From: Moraxella haemolytica
GTDB lineage: Bacteria; Pseudomonadota; Gammaproteobacteria; Pseudomonadales; Moraxellaceae
Reading direction: 5' to 3'
NCBI RefSeq assembly: GCF_030177935.1
Contig: NZ_CP089974.1
Span: 372,001 to 436,000, forward strand
DNA length: 64,000 bases
Under the pieces are notes generated by a model. The model worked only from the letters and a program-made list of their open reading frames with translations. It did not search any database and was not told the DNA's origin. The position numbers and the translations under genes were made by a program. Shown one piece after another: positions 28,460 through 38,342 of the stretch (positions are counted from its first letter, which is position 1; every line of letters starts with the position of its first letter).

Positions 28460-29242
28460 TTATGTCCGTTCAGCTCTTTTAAATACCCATTCGTCATCAC
28501 TGCTTGCGTTTTCATCAAAATAATAGCCGTCTGTATCAAAGTTTTTGAGTTCATTGGGGTCTGTGATATTGTGTGTACAGGCATAGTTTACCATCATGCC
28601 ACGAGCTTTTTTGGCATAGAAACTGATGATTTTATATTGCCCATTTTTTTGATCTAAAAATTTTGGTGTGATGATGGTGGCGTCTATTTTATTGGGCTTG
28701 ACTGCTCCATAGTATTCGGTGGAAGCAAGATTGATGAGTACATTAGAACCACTTTGTTGGATACGCTCATTGATTAGGTCGGTGATGGTATCACCCCAGT
28801 ATTGATAAAGGTTGTCAGCGTTTGGCGTTTTTAATTTTGTGCCCATCTCCAAGCGGTAGGCGAGCATATTGTCAAGTGGTTTTAGCAGTCCGTACAGCCC
28901 TGATAAGATGCCTAAGTGCTTATTTAGGTATAAGATTTCATCTTTATTTAGTGAATAAGCGTCCAAACCTGTATAGACATCGCCATCAAACAGATAGACG
29001 GCTGGTTTAGCCAAGTTATTAAAAGGGTATGCCCAATCGGCATTTCTTGCGACATTAAGCTCGGCAATCTTAGCAGAGATGTGCATTAATTCTTGTAAGT
29101 CTAAGACATCTTTGGTTTTGAGTGTCTTCATTAAATCAATGGCGTGCTCAATCAAAGAAGGCTGGCTAAGATGGTCGCTAACATCAATGGGCAGGGCAGT
29201 TTTTTCATCTAGGTTTTTGGCAGGAGATAATAAAAAATACAT
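28460..29242 (-). CDS. yaaA: peroxide stress protein YaaA (DUF328)
   Basis: 260 residues. It starts M-Y-F-L-L-S-P-A-K-N-L-D and contains P-A-V-Y-L-F-D-G-D-V-Y-T-G-L-D-A and I-L-S-G-L-Y-G-L-L-K-P-L-D, all YaaA features, with Y-A-K-K-A-R-G near the C-terminus. YaaA binds DNA and limits Fenton damage by lowering free iron during peroxide stress in E. coli. ATG 29242 is chosen over a TTG two codons upstream. Confidence 0.95.
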   Translation of the reverse strand: MYFLLSPAKNLDEKTALPIDVSDHLSQPSLIEHAIDLMKTLKTKDVLDLQELMHISAKIAELNVARNADWAYPFNNLAKPAVYLFDGDVYTGLDAYSLNKDEILYLNKHLGILSGLYGLLKPLDNMLAYRLEMGTKLKTPNADNLYQYWGDTITDLINERIQQSGSNVLINLASTEYYGAVKPNKIDATIITPKFLDQKNGQYKIISFYAKKARGMMVNYACTHNITDPNELKNFDTDGYYFDENASSDDEWVFKRAERT

Positions 29243-29439
29243 GGGCAATCCTATGGGGTGCTTGTTGTGTTACTTGCTTTATGTTCTTGCTTTATATTAT
29301 AGGTAAAAACCATCAAAATACAAAGTTAAAATTGCCAATTCATGTATTTGGGTGCCTTATCATTGATTGCCCCCATAAAATCTGTTATGCTAAATTGGCA
29401 CTGATGAATAAGATTGATATGAATGAATAAGGAGCGGTT

Positions 29440-30516
29440 ATGACGGATTTTGTTTTATTTCGCTTGATGCCTACTACGCAAGGCAAGGCGGTTGCTGTGA
29501 TTACATTGAACAACCCAAAAGCTCTAAACGCCCAGAACCTAGCGATGGTCAAGCGTACCCATGAGCTGTTAAATATGTGGCGAGATGATGAGTCGGTGGC
29601 GATGATTGTGCTACATGGAGCTGGCGAGAAGGGGCTGTGTGCAGGAGGTGATATCAAGGCACTGTATGGCGATACGGACGGTACAACTGCTCACGAATTT
29701 TTTACGCATGAATATGGGCTGATGTACGCCATGCACATTTATCCTAAGCCAATTTTGGTATGGGGGCATGGCATCACGATGGGTGGCGGTATGGGGCTGT
29801 TTACTGCATCTAGCCATAAAGTTGTTACCCAAAATACGCTGATGGCAATGCCTGAGGTGTCTATTGGATTGTTTCCTGATGCAGGAGCGTCTTATTTTTT
29901 AAACCATTTGGCAGGCAAGGTTGGGTTGTTTTTGGGCTTGACAGGTGCAAGGTTTACAGGGGCGGATGCTTATGCTTTTGGTGTGGCGGATTTTGCGGTT
30001 AGTCATGAGCGATTTGACGATGTATTAACCCATCTTTGCCAAATTGACTTTCAGGATAATGCAACCAATCACCATTTGTTATCAGCTTGTTTGAATGAAT
30101 TTCACGACATCTCTATCCTAGCAGACAGCGGATTGTTAAATGCGTTTGATGACATCAATACACTGATGAATGCAGGAAGTTTGGCGGATATTGATAAGGC
30201 TTTAAAGGATTATCAAGGTGATGATGAGTTCATTAAATCTGCCATAGCACTGTATAATCATGGTTCGGATACAACTAAGGCGATTACCTTTAAAATTTAT
30301 CATGACCTAAAAACTGGTAAAAAAGACCATTCATTACGCCAAATCTTTGACCTAGAGACCATCATCGGTACTGCCTGCGTAGAAAAGGGCGACTTTAAAG
30401 AGGGTGTGCGAGCCTTGCTGATTGATAAAGATAAAAACCCAAATTGGCGATATACTCTATCTGATATGCCGACTGGCTATATTGATGAGTTTTTTGGGGA
30501 GGCTTCATGCAATTAG
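29440..30516 (+). CDS. enoyl-CoA hydratase/isomerase family, 3-hydroxyisobutyryl-CoA hydrolase-like
   Basis: 358 residues with a crotonase domain in the first 200: N-N-P-K-A-L-N-A-Q-N, the oxyanion segment C-A-G-G-D-I-K-A-L-Y, G-I-T-M-G-G-G-M-G-L and M-P-E-V-S-I-G-L-F-P-D-A-G-A-S. The last motif and a helical C-terminal region of about 150 residues are typical of the 3-hydroxyisobutyryl-CoA hydrolase branch (valine breakdown). Its stop overlaps the start of the CitE-like gene by 10 bases, so the two are translationally coupled. The exact acyl-CoA substrate cannot be read from sequence. Confidence 0.85.
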   Translation: MTDFVLFRLMPTTQGKAVAVITLNNPKALNAQNLAMVKRTHELLNMWRDDESVAMIVLHGAGEKGLCAGGDIKALYGDTDGTTAHEFFTHEYGLMYAMHIYPKPILVWGHGITMGGGMGLFTASSHKVVTQNTLMAMPEVSIGLFPDAGASYFLNHLAGKVGLFLGLTGARFTGADAYAFGVADFAVSHERFDDVLTHLCQIDFQDNATNHHLLSACLNEFHDISILADSGLLNAFDDINTLMNAGSLADIDKALKDYQGDDEFIKSAIALYNHGSDTTKAITFKIYHDLKTGKKDHSLRQIFDLETIIGTACVEKGDFKEGVRALLIDKDKNPNWRYTLSDMPTGYIDEFFGEASCN

Positions 30517-31343
30517 CCTGCTTTTCAACTTATCTGTTCGTCCCTGCCACTCGCTTAGATAGAGTGGCTAAGGCTATGGATAGTGGTGCGACCCACATCA
30601 TCATTGATTTAGAGGATGCTGTAGAGTCAAGCCATAAAGCAAAGGTGCGTGCCAACCTAAAGGATTTTGATCGCCAAAGTAATCGGCCGTATTGGTTGCG
30701 TATCAATGCGGCACATACTTATGATTATGCTCATGATATTGAGCTATTAAATGATCTAAATCATGTGCAGGGCGTGCTACTACCAAAGGCGGAATCTGCC
30801 TTGTCTGTTACCGCTGTGCATCAGGCGACATCGTTGCCTATCATTGCTGTGATTGAGACGGCTAAGGGCGTATTAAACATTCCGCAGATTGCTACCGCTA
30901 CAGGGCTATTTGCCATGACTTATGGCTGTTTGGATTTGAGCAAGTCGTTAGGCTTACTACCAAAAACGCCATCAGCGAAAGTGGTGTTTGATAAAATCCG
31001 CACAGAACTGCTACTGCATTCGGTTGCCAATCAGTTATCCGCACCGATTGAGACGATTTTTGCAGATTTTCATGATGGGCAGGGTGTGGAGAGATTTGCT
31101 CGATATGCCAAAGAGTTCGGTTTTGGCGGACAGTTGCTCATACACCCAAATCAAGTTATCCCTGTACAGCGTGCCACCGCCCCTAGCGATGAGGTGATGA
31201 ATTTTGCCAAAAAAGTATTGGCGACACATAAAGAAACAGGGCGGGCGGTGTTCTCAGTTCAGGGTGAGATGGTGGACTTGCCTGTCATTGATTGGGCGAA
31301 AAAACTGCTAGGGCTACCACCAGATAAGGCATCAGTTGATTAA
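30507..31343 (+). CDS. HpcH/HpaI-type lyase, CitE-like
   Basis: 278 residues with the CitE-like barrel: R-S/T-x-L-F-V-P-A-type start (Y-L-F-V-P-A-T-R), I-I-D-L-E-D-A-V for metal binding, L-P-K-A-E-S, V-I-E-T-A-K-G-V and I-H-P-N-Q-V. Such stand-alone proteins cleave or hydrolyse acyl-CoA thioesters such as malyl-CoA or citramalyl-CoA; no citrate lyase alpha or gamma subunits are nearby. The coupled upstream gene acts on an acyl-CoA too, suggesting a shared CoA-ester pathway. Confidence 0.85.
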   Translation: MQLACFSTYLFVPATRLDRVAKAMDSGATHIIIDLEDAVESSHKAKVRANLKDFDRQSNRPYWLRINAAHTYDYAHDIELLNDLNHVQGVLLPKAESALSVTAVHQATSLPIIAVIETAKGVLNIPQIATATGLFAMTYGCLDLSKSLGLLPKTPSAKVVFDKIRTELLLHSVANQLSAPIETIFADFHDGQGVERFARYAKEFGFGGQLLIHPNQVIPVQRATAPSDEVMNFAKKVLATHKETGRAVFSVQGEMVDLPVIDWAKKLLGLPPDKASVD

Positions 31344-31362
31344 AATAAACCACCTATTTGTA

Positions 31363-32319
31363 TCAAGCACGCTCAGTAGTTAAGGCGATGGCTTGTGTGA
31401 TATCAGATAGATTGGCACTCACCATCAGCAGTCTGTCCACACCCAAGGCGATACCACTGCATGGCAGCAAATCATCGCAGGCACGCACCATGTTCATGTC
31501 AATCGGCATGATGGGGCGACCTAATCTCTCTCGCTCAGCGTTGTCTGCATAAAAGCGTGCCAGCAGTTCATCGCTTGATGCTAGCTCATCGTAGGCGTTG
31601 GCGATTTCTATGCCGTTGATATACAATTCAAATCTTTTGGCGACTAGAAAGCCCTCATCATCATGGGCGGTTTTGGCAAGAGCGGCGGTAGCAGGCGGGT
31701 AGTTTGTTACCAAAGTTGGTGCATCTTTGCCCAAATGTGGCTCAACCAAATGACTAAATAATAAATCAAGCCAACCTTGTCTGTCATCACCCATGTCTAG
31801 TGTGATGTTGTGTGCTTTGGCACAATCGCGCATCTTATCAATACTGCTTAAAAAAGGGTGGATGCCTAGTGATTCAAAACTTTGGCGGTAACTTATTTTT
31901 TTGAGTGCGATGGGTTGATTAAATACCAAGCTGATGAGCTCCCCAAGCTCGCAGGCAAGCTCATCAAGCCCAAAGTGTGGGCGATACCATTCTAGCATGG
32001 TAAACTCAATGTTATGTTTATGACCACTCTCATTATCTCGAAAGACAGGGCATATCTGATAAATCGGTACTTGCCAAGTGGCAAGTAGGCGTTTCATCGC
32101 AAACTCTGGTGAAGTGTGTAGATAGCCTGTTGTTGCCTTACCTGCTTGATGAAAATTGACGGATACAGAATCAATGAATACATCGGTGTTGCCTGCATGA
32201 GACAGTAATGGGGTGCTAACTTCAAGGACGCCTTTATCGGAAAAAAACTGGCGAATCTTGGCAAGCAGGACGGCACGCTTTTGGGCGTGGACTAGGCTTT
32301 GGGTGGGTTGATATGTCAT
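31363..32319 (-). CDS. epmA: EF-P lysine lysyltransferase EpmA (GenX/PoxA)
   Basis: 318 residues resembling the class II lysyl-tRNA synthetase catalytic core without the anticodon domain: V-S-T-P-L-L-S-H-A-G-N-T-D, H-T-S-P-E-F-A-M-K-R-L-L (motif 2 region), F-R-D-N-E-S-G, E-F-T-M-L-E-W-Y and G-I-A-L-G-V-D-R-L-L (motif 3). It attaches beta-lysine to elongation factor P, relieving ribosome stalling at polyproline. epmB and efp are not in the window. Confidence 0.95.
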   Translation of the reverse strand: MTYQPTQSLVHAQKRAVLLAKIRQFFSDKGVLEVSTPLLSHAGNTDVFIDSVSVNFHQAGKATTGYLHTSPEFAMKRLLATWQVPIYQICPVFRDNESGHKHNIEFTMLEWYRPHFGLDELACELGELISLVFNQPIALKKISYRQSFESLGIHPFLSSIDKMRDCAKAHNITLDMGDDRQGWLDLLFSHLVEPHLGKDAPTLVTNYPPATAALAKTAHDDEGFLVAKRFELYINGIEIANAYDELASSDELLARFYADNAERERLGRPIMPIDMNMVRACDDLLPCSGIALGVDRLLMVSANLSDITQAIALTTERA

Positions 32320-32347
32320 GATGAAAATATTGATTTAAAAATATGAT

Positions 32348-33409
32348 TTAGTATTGCCATTCGTGGCGTAGAGCATAGTGCTTGCGTAGGGCATCAAAAT
32401 CTTGGGCGGATACACCGTCCTTATTGACCGCTCTTAGACTTTGGTCATCTTTGTATATATCATAAAAATATCTTAGCGTGCTTTGACTGTCTTGTGTGAC
32501 ACTTTTTTTAAAGTTTGCCCAATGATAACAATTAGGTGGTAGCAAGGCTTCAAGGTTTTGTATGATTGGTAAATCAAATGCTTTGCAAAAATCTTGATAA
32601 ATCATGTCTGTACCACGCATTTTACCTTCAATCGTATAGCCTGCGATGTGTGGTGTAGCAAGGCTAATCTGATTAAGTAATACCGCATCAATGCTAGGCT
32701 CGTATGGAAAGACATCTAAGGCTGTGCGTAGCTTTTTGTCGGCAATGGTAAGCAGTAAATCCGCCTGATTGATAATCTCGCCACGAGCGGTATTAATCAG
32801 TATGGCGTGGCTTTTTAGGTGAGATAAGACGGTTTTATCAAATAATTGATGCGTTGGATAATCGCCTGTGTGGGTGAGTGGTGTGTGTATGGAGACGATG
32901 TCGCTTTGTGCCAACAGTTCGTACAATTCGCTGTTATTTAACTGTGATTTTGGTAGATAAGGGTCATATCCTAATACCTGCCAGCCCAAATCCTGTGCGT
33001 ATTTGGCAAGGGTGCTACCAATATTGCCAAGCCCGATAATGCCAAGAGTGGTGGGTGTGTCAATCGAGTGTGAGCGTAGGTGCAAGATGGCACAGATGAC
33101 ATATTGAGCGACCGAGTGCTTGCTTGATCCTTGAGCATTGGCAAAGCAGATACCCTTACGGTGTAGATAATCAATATCAATGTGGTCAGTGCCGATGGTT
33201 GCTGAACCGATAAAGCGAATCTTACCAAAATCGCTGATGGTTTGTGGGTTGATGGGGGTTACCGACCTAACAAATAAAGCGTCAGGCTGGTGTTCATCAA
33301 GAGCGACTTGATTAATGCAACGCCCTTTCATTTTGATGAGACGAATGTCATGATGAACAAGATAGTTATCTAGATTGGCAATATTTTCATCAGCGATGAT
33401 GGTAATCAT
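32348..33409 (-). CDS. pdxB: erythronate-4-phosphate dehydrogenase
   Basis: 353 residues from ATG 33409. A D-2-hydroxyacid dehydrogenase with NAD site G-I-I-G-L-G-N-I-G-S, catalytic Arg in N-T-A-R-G-E-I-I-N and His in T-P-H-I-A-G-Y-T-I-E-G-K. The last motif and the short C-terminal domain mark PdxB, which oxidises 4-phosphoerythronate in pyridoxal phosphate synthesis. The frame is open 30 codons further upstream, but M-I-T-I-I-A-D-E-N is the family start. It lies 28 bases after the AI-2E family gene. Confidence 0.93.
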   Translation of the reverse strand: MITIIADENIANLDNYLVHHDIRLIKMKGRCINQVALDEHQPDALFVRSVTPINPQTISDFGKIRFIGSATIGTDHIDIDYLHRKGICFANAQGSSKHSVAQYVICAILHLRSHSIDTPTTLGIIGLGNIGSTLAKYAQDLGWQVLGYDPYLPKSQLNNSELYELLAQSDIVSIHTPLTHTGDYPTHQLFDKTVLSHLKSHAILINTARGEIINQADLLLTIADKKLRTALDVFPYEPSIDAVLLNQISLATPHIAGYTIEGKMRGTDMIYQDFCKAFDLPIIQNLEALLPPNCYHWANFKKSVTQDSQSTLRYFYDIYKDDQSLRAVNKDGVSAQDFDALRKHYALRHEWQY

Positions 33410-33437
33410 GGTGTCAATACTCTTATCTGGTTGCTGG

Positions 33438-34592
33438 CTAATGACCATCATCTGGTGTGTGCTTAGGATTGGTATCAACCAAAAGTCCTGCACCATCACC
33501 TACAACGAGTTCGCCATCTTTTTTGGCGAAGATTTCATTTTTGTGCTGACTTACCCATTCACGCCATACGGCAAGTCCAATGGCAAGCACCACAGGACCG
33601 ATGAATAACCCCACAAATCCGAACGCTGTCAATCCACCAAGCACCCCAATAAAGATGATGATAAAAGGAATCTTGGTTGCACCACTAATTACGATAGGGC
33701 GAATCAGATTATCCACCCAGCTAATCACCAATATTCCCCATAAGCCAAGTCCGATGCCTTCGGTGGTATGACCCTGCGACAGTAGCCATAAAGCGACACC
33801 ACCCCAAGCAAATGGCGTACCAAAAGGAATGAGTGCCACCACAAAGGTAATGACGGTAAGTAAGATGGGGTTTGGTGCTCCTGCTATCGCATAGCCCACT
33901 CCTGCTAGTAGGGCTTGTACCACTGCTGTAAGACCGATACCATAAATGACAGCCTGTGTTGTTGCTCCTACAGAGTCAATGTAGTTATCAATGCGGTCGC
34001 CGATGATGTTTCGCATGGCTTGGCGAATTTGCTTCATTAGAATATGACCGTCTCGATAAAAGAAAAATAAAGTCATTAAAGCCATGCCAAGTTTGGCAAG
34101 ATTTTTTAGTATGGCATCAAATGCCATCTTGCCATAGTATAGATGCGACTGCACCCATGTACGCACTGCTGTCATTGATGCTTCTGGGTCTTTATTGATT
34201 TCCCATAGGATATTTTTAATCTGCTGACCGATGACAGGTAGGTTTTTGATGTTGTTGGGTAAATCAATGTAGCCTGCCTGCAAGCGATGAATTGCCATGC
34301 TATAAAAACTGATGACTTCTTGCTGTAAGAAAAAAACACCTGCCACCAGTGGTACGCCGATTGCCAAAGAGATGCCAACCGTCATAATGAGTGCACTTAG
34401 CGTTGGGCTAAGATGAACCTTTTTGTGAAAAAATCGGTACAAGGGAAAGGTGATATACGCCAAAATCGCCCCCCAAATGGCAGGCGAAATAAAAAACTTG
34501 ACTATCTGAAAACATAAGAGGATTAAGATGGTAAGCAAGGTTAGGGCGAGTAGGCGTTGTAGTGCGACTTCTTTGGTCCAAGTTTCTAGCAT
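33438..34592 (-). CDS. AI-2E family transporter-like membrane protein (YdiK/PerM type)
   Basis: 384 residues from ATG 34592; a TTG seven codons upstream is an alternative. About eight hydrophobic helices are visible. A soluble segment (about 70-160) follows the first pairs, then the family pattern P-N-P-I-L-L-T-V-I-T-F-V, P-F-G-T-P-F-A-W-G and V-D-N-L-I-R-P-I-V-I-S-G. The family includes exporters and antiporters and YdiK of E. coli; the substrate is unknown. It probably forms an operon with pdxB. Confidence 0.88.
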   Translation of the reverse strand: MLETWTKEVALQRLLALTLLTILILLCFQIVKFFISPAIWGAILAYITFPLYRFFHKKVHLSPTLSALIMTVGISLAIGVPLVAGVFFLQQEVISFYSMAIHRLQAGYIDLPNNIKNLPVIGQQIKNILWEINKDPEASMTAVRTWVQSHLYYGKMAFDAILKNLAKLGMALMTLFFFYRDGHILMKQIRQAMRNIIGDRIDNYIDSVGATTQAVIYGIGLTAVVQALLAGVGYAIAGAPNPILLTVITFVVALIPFGTPFAWGGVALWLLSQGHTTEGIGLGLWGILVISWVDNLIRPIVISGATKIPFIIIFIGVLGGLTAFGFVGLFIGPVVLAIGLAVWREWVSQHKNEIFAKKDGELVVGDGAGLLVDTNPKHTPDDGH

Positions 34593-34717
34593 GAGAGTGT
34601 GTTTAGGTGGCAAAATATGAGTTTTATTATGCCAAATTTTTTGTCATTGTGCTTGAGGTTTTTGTGGTTTTTTGCATATTTGTGTTGCTAAAATTTAAGT
34701 GGTATCTTGAAGCTGAA

Positions 34718-35185
34718 TCAACCTTTACCACCACTGCTGATTACCAGTCTATTTAGTCCATTAGCGAAGGCCTGTTTGTCTTTATCGCCATAAGGCTTTT
34801 GACCGCCCATCTGTTTTGGGTCTAGTACGCCTGTTCCACGCAAGGTTTCCATGAAATCTCTTGCGTTTAGTTTGGGCTTGATGTTGTCTAAAGTGAATTC
34901 TTCGCCACGACTGGTTAAAACCTTTGCTTTTTTGCCCAGTACATCGTTAGCAAGTGGAATGTCGCTTGTGATGACCAAATCGCCTTGATTGGCATTGCTG
35001 ACGATATATTCATCGGCTTTATCAAAACCTTGATTAACCACAATCATGTGCAACCGGGGAGATGGGGGTAATTTAATAAAGCGATTTGCCACAAAAATGG
35101 CTTCTACACCTGTGCGATTGGCAGCCTTAATGATGAGTTCTTTGGCGATGATGGGGAGTGCGTCTGCGTCTATGTAGATTTTCAT
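34718..35185 (-). CDS. yaiI: YaiI/YqxD family DUF188 protein
   Basis: 155 residues starting M-K-I-Y-I-D-A-D-A-L-P, with D-L-V-I-T-S-D-I-P-L-A, T-S-R-G-E-E-F-T and a C-terminal G-G-Q-K-P-Y-G-D-K-D-K-Q-A-F-A-N. The acidic residues suggest a PIN-like nuclease fold, but no activity is established. The gene stands alone. Confidence 0.92.
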   Translation of the reverse strand: MKIYIDADALPIIAKELIIKAANRTGVEAIFVANRFIKLPPSPRLHMIVVNQGFDKADEYIVSNANQGDLVITSDIPLANDVLGKKAKVLTSRGEEFTLDNIKPKLNARDFMETLRGTGVLDPKQMGGQKPYGDKDKQAFANGLNRLVISSGGKG

Positions 35186-35394
35186 GGTGCGGTGCTTGGT
35201 ATGATGTCTGGTACTAGCTTGGTAATGTATGCTGTGGCGTTTGATGACTTGATGGGGTTGTCAGCCTGTTTTATTGGCTCATGACTACAGATAAAGTATG
35301 AAATAAGCCTTTGTCGTCTGATACAACATACAAATGACTATAAACAGGCAATGACAACACGCCAAAAGCAAGGCTAATTATCGTTAGTTGGGTC

Positions 35395-36516
35395 TTAGTT
35401 ATCCAGACCTAGCTTATTTGGTAGCAATGACACAACCTTTGCTACTGTCTCGTCTAGTTGGTCGCTGTCGGTTGGCATGATGGTGATGTGGGCGATTTTA
35501 CGACCTTCTCTTTCATCTTTGTGATAGTGATGAAAGTACACGCCATCAATAGCAAGGATTTCTTGTAAATTTGGATAGCTGCCAATCACATTGAGCATCA
35601 CAGATGGCTTAATCATGCTGGTATCGCCAAGCGGTAAGCCTGCCACTGCACGCATGTGATTTTCAAACTGGCTACACACCGCCCCTTCAATGCTGTAATG
35701 CCCAGAATTATGTACTCGTGGGGCGATTTCATTGGCAATCAGTCCGTGTTCTGTTACAAAGAGTTCTAAGGTTAAAATACCGACATAGTTGAGATGTTCA
35801 AGCAATTTTTTGATGTTTTCTTGGGCTTGACTGGTTAGGTGTTGGGCGTCTGGGGCAGGAGCGATGGTTTTGGCAAGAATGCCATCTTTATGGATATTTT
35901 CTACAAGAGGATAGTAGCGAATCTCACCACTTTGTGAACGCACAGCGATGATGGAGACTTCTCGACTAAAGTTGATGAAGCCTTCAGCGATGAGTGGGGC
36001 AGTCGCACACGCCTGACCAAGCTCGCCCCAAGCGGTGTTGATGTCGTCAGCTGTCTTGATGACAAATTGTCCTTTGCCATCATAGCCACCCCGAGAGGTT
36101 TTTAGTACTAAGGGTAGTCCTAGTTCATCACAGGCTTGTTGTAATTCGTCTTGGGAGTTGACCGCCAAAAATGGCACGGTAGTGATGCCCAGTTTATTGA
36201 ACAGATTTTTTTCGTTTAGGCGGTCTTGGGCGATGAATAATGCTTGTGATGGTGGATAAAGTGTCTGCTGTTCTAGGCGTTGGGCGACATCTAAAGGCGT
36301 GTTCTCAAACTCTAGGGTAACAAGGTCGCACGCTTTGGCGAAGTTATCAAATTGGGCGGTTGTGTAGACTTGCCCTGCCAGTGATGCAGGCGGATTGGGT
36401 GCGTCTTCTAAAAATACCGTCTTGATGCCTAAGGGGCGAGCAGCATTACCTAGCATAAGACCAAGCTGACCACCACCGAAGATGCCGATGGTGCGAATGG
36501 GGGCGAGTGTTGTCAT
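35395..36516 (-). CDS. purK: N5-carboxyaminoimidazole ribonucleotide synthase
   Basis: 373 residues, ATP-grasp enzyme. G-I-F-G-G-G-Q-L-G-L-M-L at the N-terminus, the ATP-grasp loop K-T-S-R-G-G-Y-D-G-K-G-Q, E-x-F-I-N-F-S-R-E-V-S and N-E-I-A-P-R-V-H-N-S-G-H-Y are all PurK. It carboxylates AIR with bicarbonate and ATP; PurE then rearranges the product. purE lies 120 bases upstream on the same strand. Confidence 0.97.
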   Translation of the reverse strand: MTTLAPIRTIGIFGGGQLGLMLGNAARPLGIKTVFLEDAPNPPASLAGQVYTTAQFDNFAKACDLVTLEFENTPLDVAQRLEQQTLYPPSQALFIAQDRLNEKNLFNKLGITTVPFLAVNSQDELQQACDELGLPLVLKTSRGGYDGKGQFVIKTADDINTAWGELGQACATAPLIAEGFINFSREVSIIAVRSQSGEIRYYPLVENIHKDGILAKTIAPAPDAQHLTSQAQENIKKLLEHLNYVGILTLELFVTEHGLIANEIAPRVHNSGHYSIEGAVCSQFENHMRAVAGLPLGDTSMIKPSVMLNVIGSYPNLQEILAIDGVYFHHYHKDEREGRKIAHITIMPTDSDQLDETVAKVVSLLPNKLGLDN

Positions 36517-36636
36517 AGTAAACCTTTTAACCTTGTGCGTAACTTGTTTGTGGTGTTGATGATTGCTTGATTGTTTAACGGATAAGTGACTAAATATTAA
36601 GCAAAATCGCCCCTAGGTGGGACGATTATTTGTGTT

Positions 36637-37173
36637 TTAATTGATAATGCCAGGCGTTGGGTTATCTAGGATAGATTGGGTCTGCTTGGTGCGAAATTCA
36701 CTTAACTTTTTGCCCAATGCTTCATCAGTGATGGCAAGCATTTGCACAGCGAGCAATCCTGCATTATATGCACCTGCCCCACCGATGGCAAGCGTACCGA
36801 CCGAGACACCACGAGGCATCTGAACGATAGAAAGCAAGCTATCCCAACCTGAAAGTGTGCTTGATTTGACAGGTACGCCAAGCACAGGCAAATCTGTTTG
36901 GCTAGCACACATACCTGGCAGATGTGCTGCACCGCCTGCCCCTGCGATGATGATGGACAGCCCACGAGTTTTGGCTGATTTGGCATAGTCAAAAAGCTTG
37001 TCAGGGGTGCGATGTGCTGAGACGACCTGACACTCAAAAGGCACGCCAAAGTCGGCAAGTACTTGAGCGGCTTCAATCATGGTTGCCCAGTCTGACTGAC
37101 TGCCCATGATGATGCCAACTTTAGGTATGCCATCTGGCGAGGCGATGGGTGCAGGTTGTGCTTGGCTAGACAT
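36637..37173 (-). CDS. purE: N5-CAIR mutase
   Basis: 178 residues. Motifs: [19 protein letters not shown] and [11 protein letters not shown], class I PurE. It converts N5-CAIR to CAIR in purine synthesis. ATG 37173 is preceded by AAGGA. It is first in a purE-purK operon. Confidence 0.97.
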   Translation of the reverse strand: MSSQAQPAPIASPDGIPKVGIIMGSQSDWATMIEAAQVLADFGVPFECQVVSAHRTPDKLFDYAKSAKTRGLSIIIAGAGGAAHLPGMCASQTDLPVLGVPVKSSTLSGWDSLLSIVQMPRGVSVGTLAIGGAGAYNAGLLAVQMLAITDEALGKKLSEFRTKQTQSILDNPTPGIIN

Positions 37174-37310
37174 ATTTTTTTCCTTAAAAATGGTGCTATG
37201 AAGCGATTTATTATATCAAAGTTTTACACAAAGTTAGCGAAAAATTGATGTCATTCATGCCAAAGGGGATAAATCGCTGTTTTTGGTGAACGACTTGGCA
37301 GTGTGTTGTA

Positions 37311-38222
37311 TTAACCAATAAACTGTACAAAATTATTTAAGCTAATGGTAGGGTTGTCTGTGTCAAATTGATAAGCGGTTAAATACCCATCTTTACCTGC
37401 CGAATAGTCAGTGCAGACAACTTGAGAAGATAAAGGCAGGGGTTCGCCTGTCAGCCAATAATGTCCGATGATAATGGGTTTGGTTGTGCTTAGATAAAAA
37501 TCAATCGGACAGACCAAATCATCAGGTAGGTCGGATATGTCGCAGTTACTGGCAGCAGATAACTTAACGATGGGCTGTTTTAGGTCGTTCTCCCACCAGC
37601 GAATGCGGATATCTTGTCTAAGATGACCCATGCTATCTTTGATGTAGATGTCATTAGGTAGTGTTGTCTGCAAGCCTGCCAACAGTTTTAAGATGTGGTG
37701 GTGAGTCTCTTTGGGCAGTTTTTCAAAGTTATTTTGGCTTAGTCGCCCATTATACAGATGGGGAGTAAGTGCTTGAATAGCACGGGCATCATAGCAGGCG
37801 TGAACGACAATGAATGCATCAAATTCAAGCCAAAGCGGTAACTCAAAAAAGCGAGACAGCCAATACCGATGGCGTGGCGAACCTTCGCCAACAGCGTCCA
37901 AAAAAGCCCGATGTACTTCATTTTGGCGTGGGGTGGGTGTATAGATTTGCTTGCCTGCTTGATCGGTTGAGGCATAACCGATGGCATTATATTCATGATT
38001 ACCCATGACGGCTAAGGCTTGATGATTATCTAGCATATCAAAAACAATGCTTAGCGTCTCAAGCTGTAATTGCCCACGGTCAATCAAATCGCCAACAAAT
38101 ATCGCCATGTGATTGGGCGGGGCGATGTGGCTTGTGCCATCATGCTGGTAGCCAAGCTGACTTAACAGCCCTTGTAGCTTGTCTGCTTGACCATGTATGT
38201 CGCCAATAATGTCGTAAATCAT
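37311..38222 (-). CDS. PPP-type metallophosphoesterase
   Basis: 303 residues. The PPP-family metal motifs G-D-I-H-G (about 7-11), G-D-L-I-D-R-G (about 44-50) and G-N-H-E (about 74-77) are intact, and later V-V-H-A-C and I-I-G-H-Y-W supply further histidines. It is a protein phosphatase or dinucleotide-hydrolase-like enzyme; length and the H-A-C block do not match ApaH closely. The substrate is unknown. Confidence 0.87.
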   Translation of the reverse strand: MIYDIIGDIHGQADKLQGLLSQLGYQHDGTSHIAPPNHMAIFVGDLIDRGQLQLETLSIVFDMLDNHQALAVMGNHEYNAIGYASTDQAGKQIYTPTPRQNEVHRAFLDAVGEGSPRHRYWLSRFFELPLWLEFDAFIVVHACYDARAIQALTPHLYNGRLSQNNFEKLPKETHHHILKLLAGLQTTLPNDIYIKDSMGHLRQDIRIRWWENDLKQPIVKLSAASNCDISDLPDDLVCPIDFYLSTTKPIIIGHYWLTGEPLPLSSQVVCTDYSAGKDGYLTAYQFDTDNPTISLNNFVQFIG

Positions 38223-38342
38223 ATCAAAATATATCAGCCAAATTGTTTTTTAAAGATTTATTGTTCAATACCAATGCAAAAAATCACGCTTTAAGCATTA
38301 TTATCAACACTGCTATAAACAGTATTCTATCTGATCACACCG

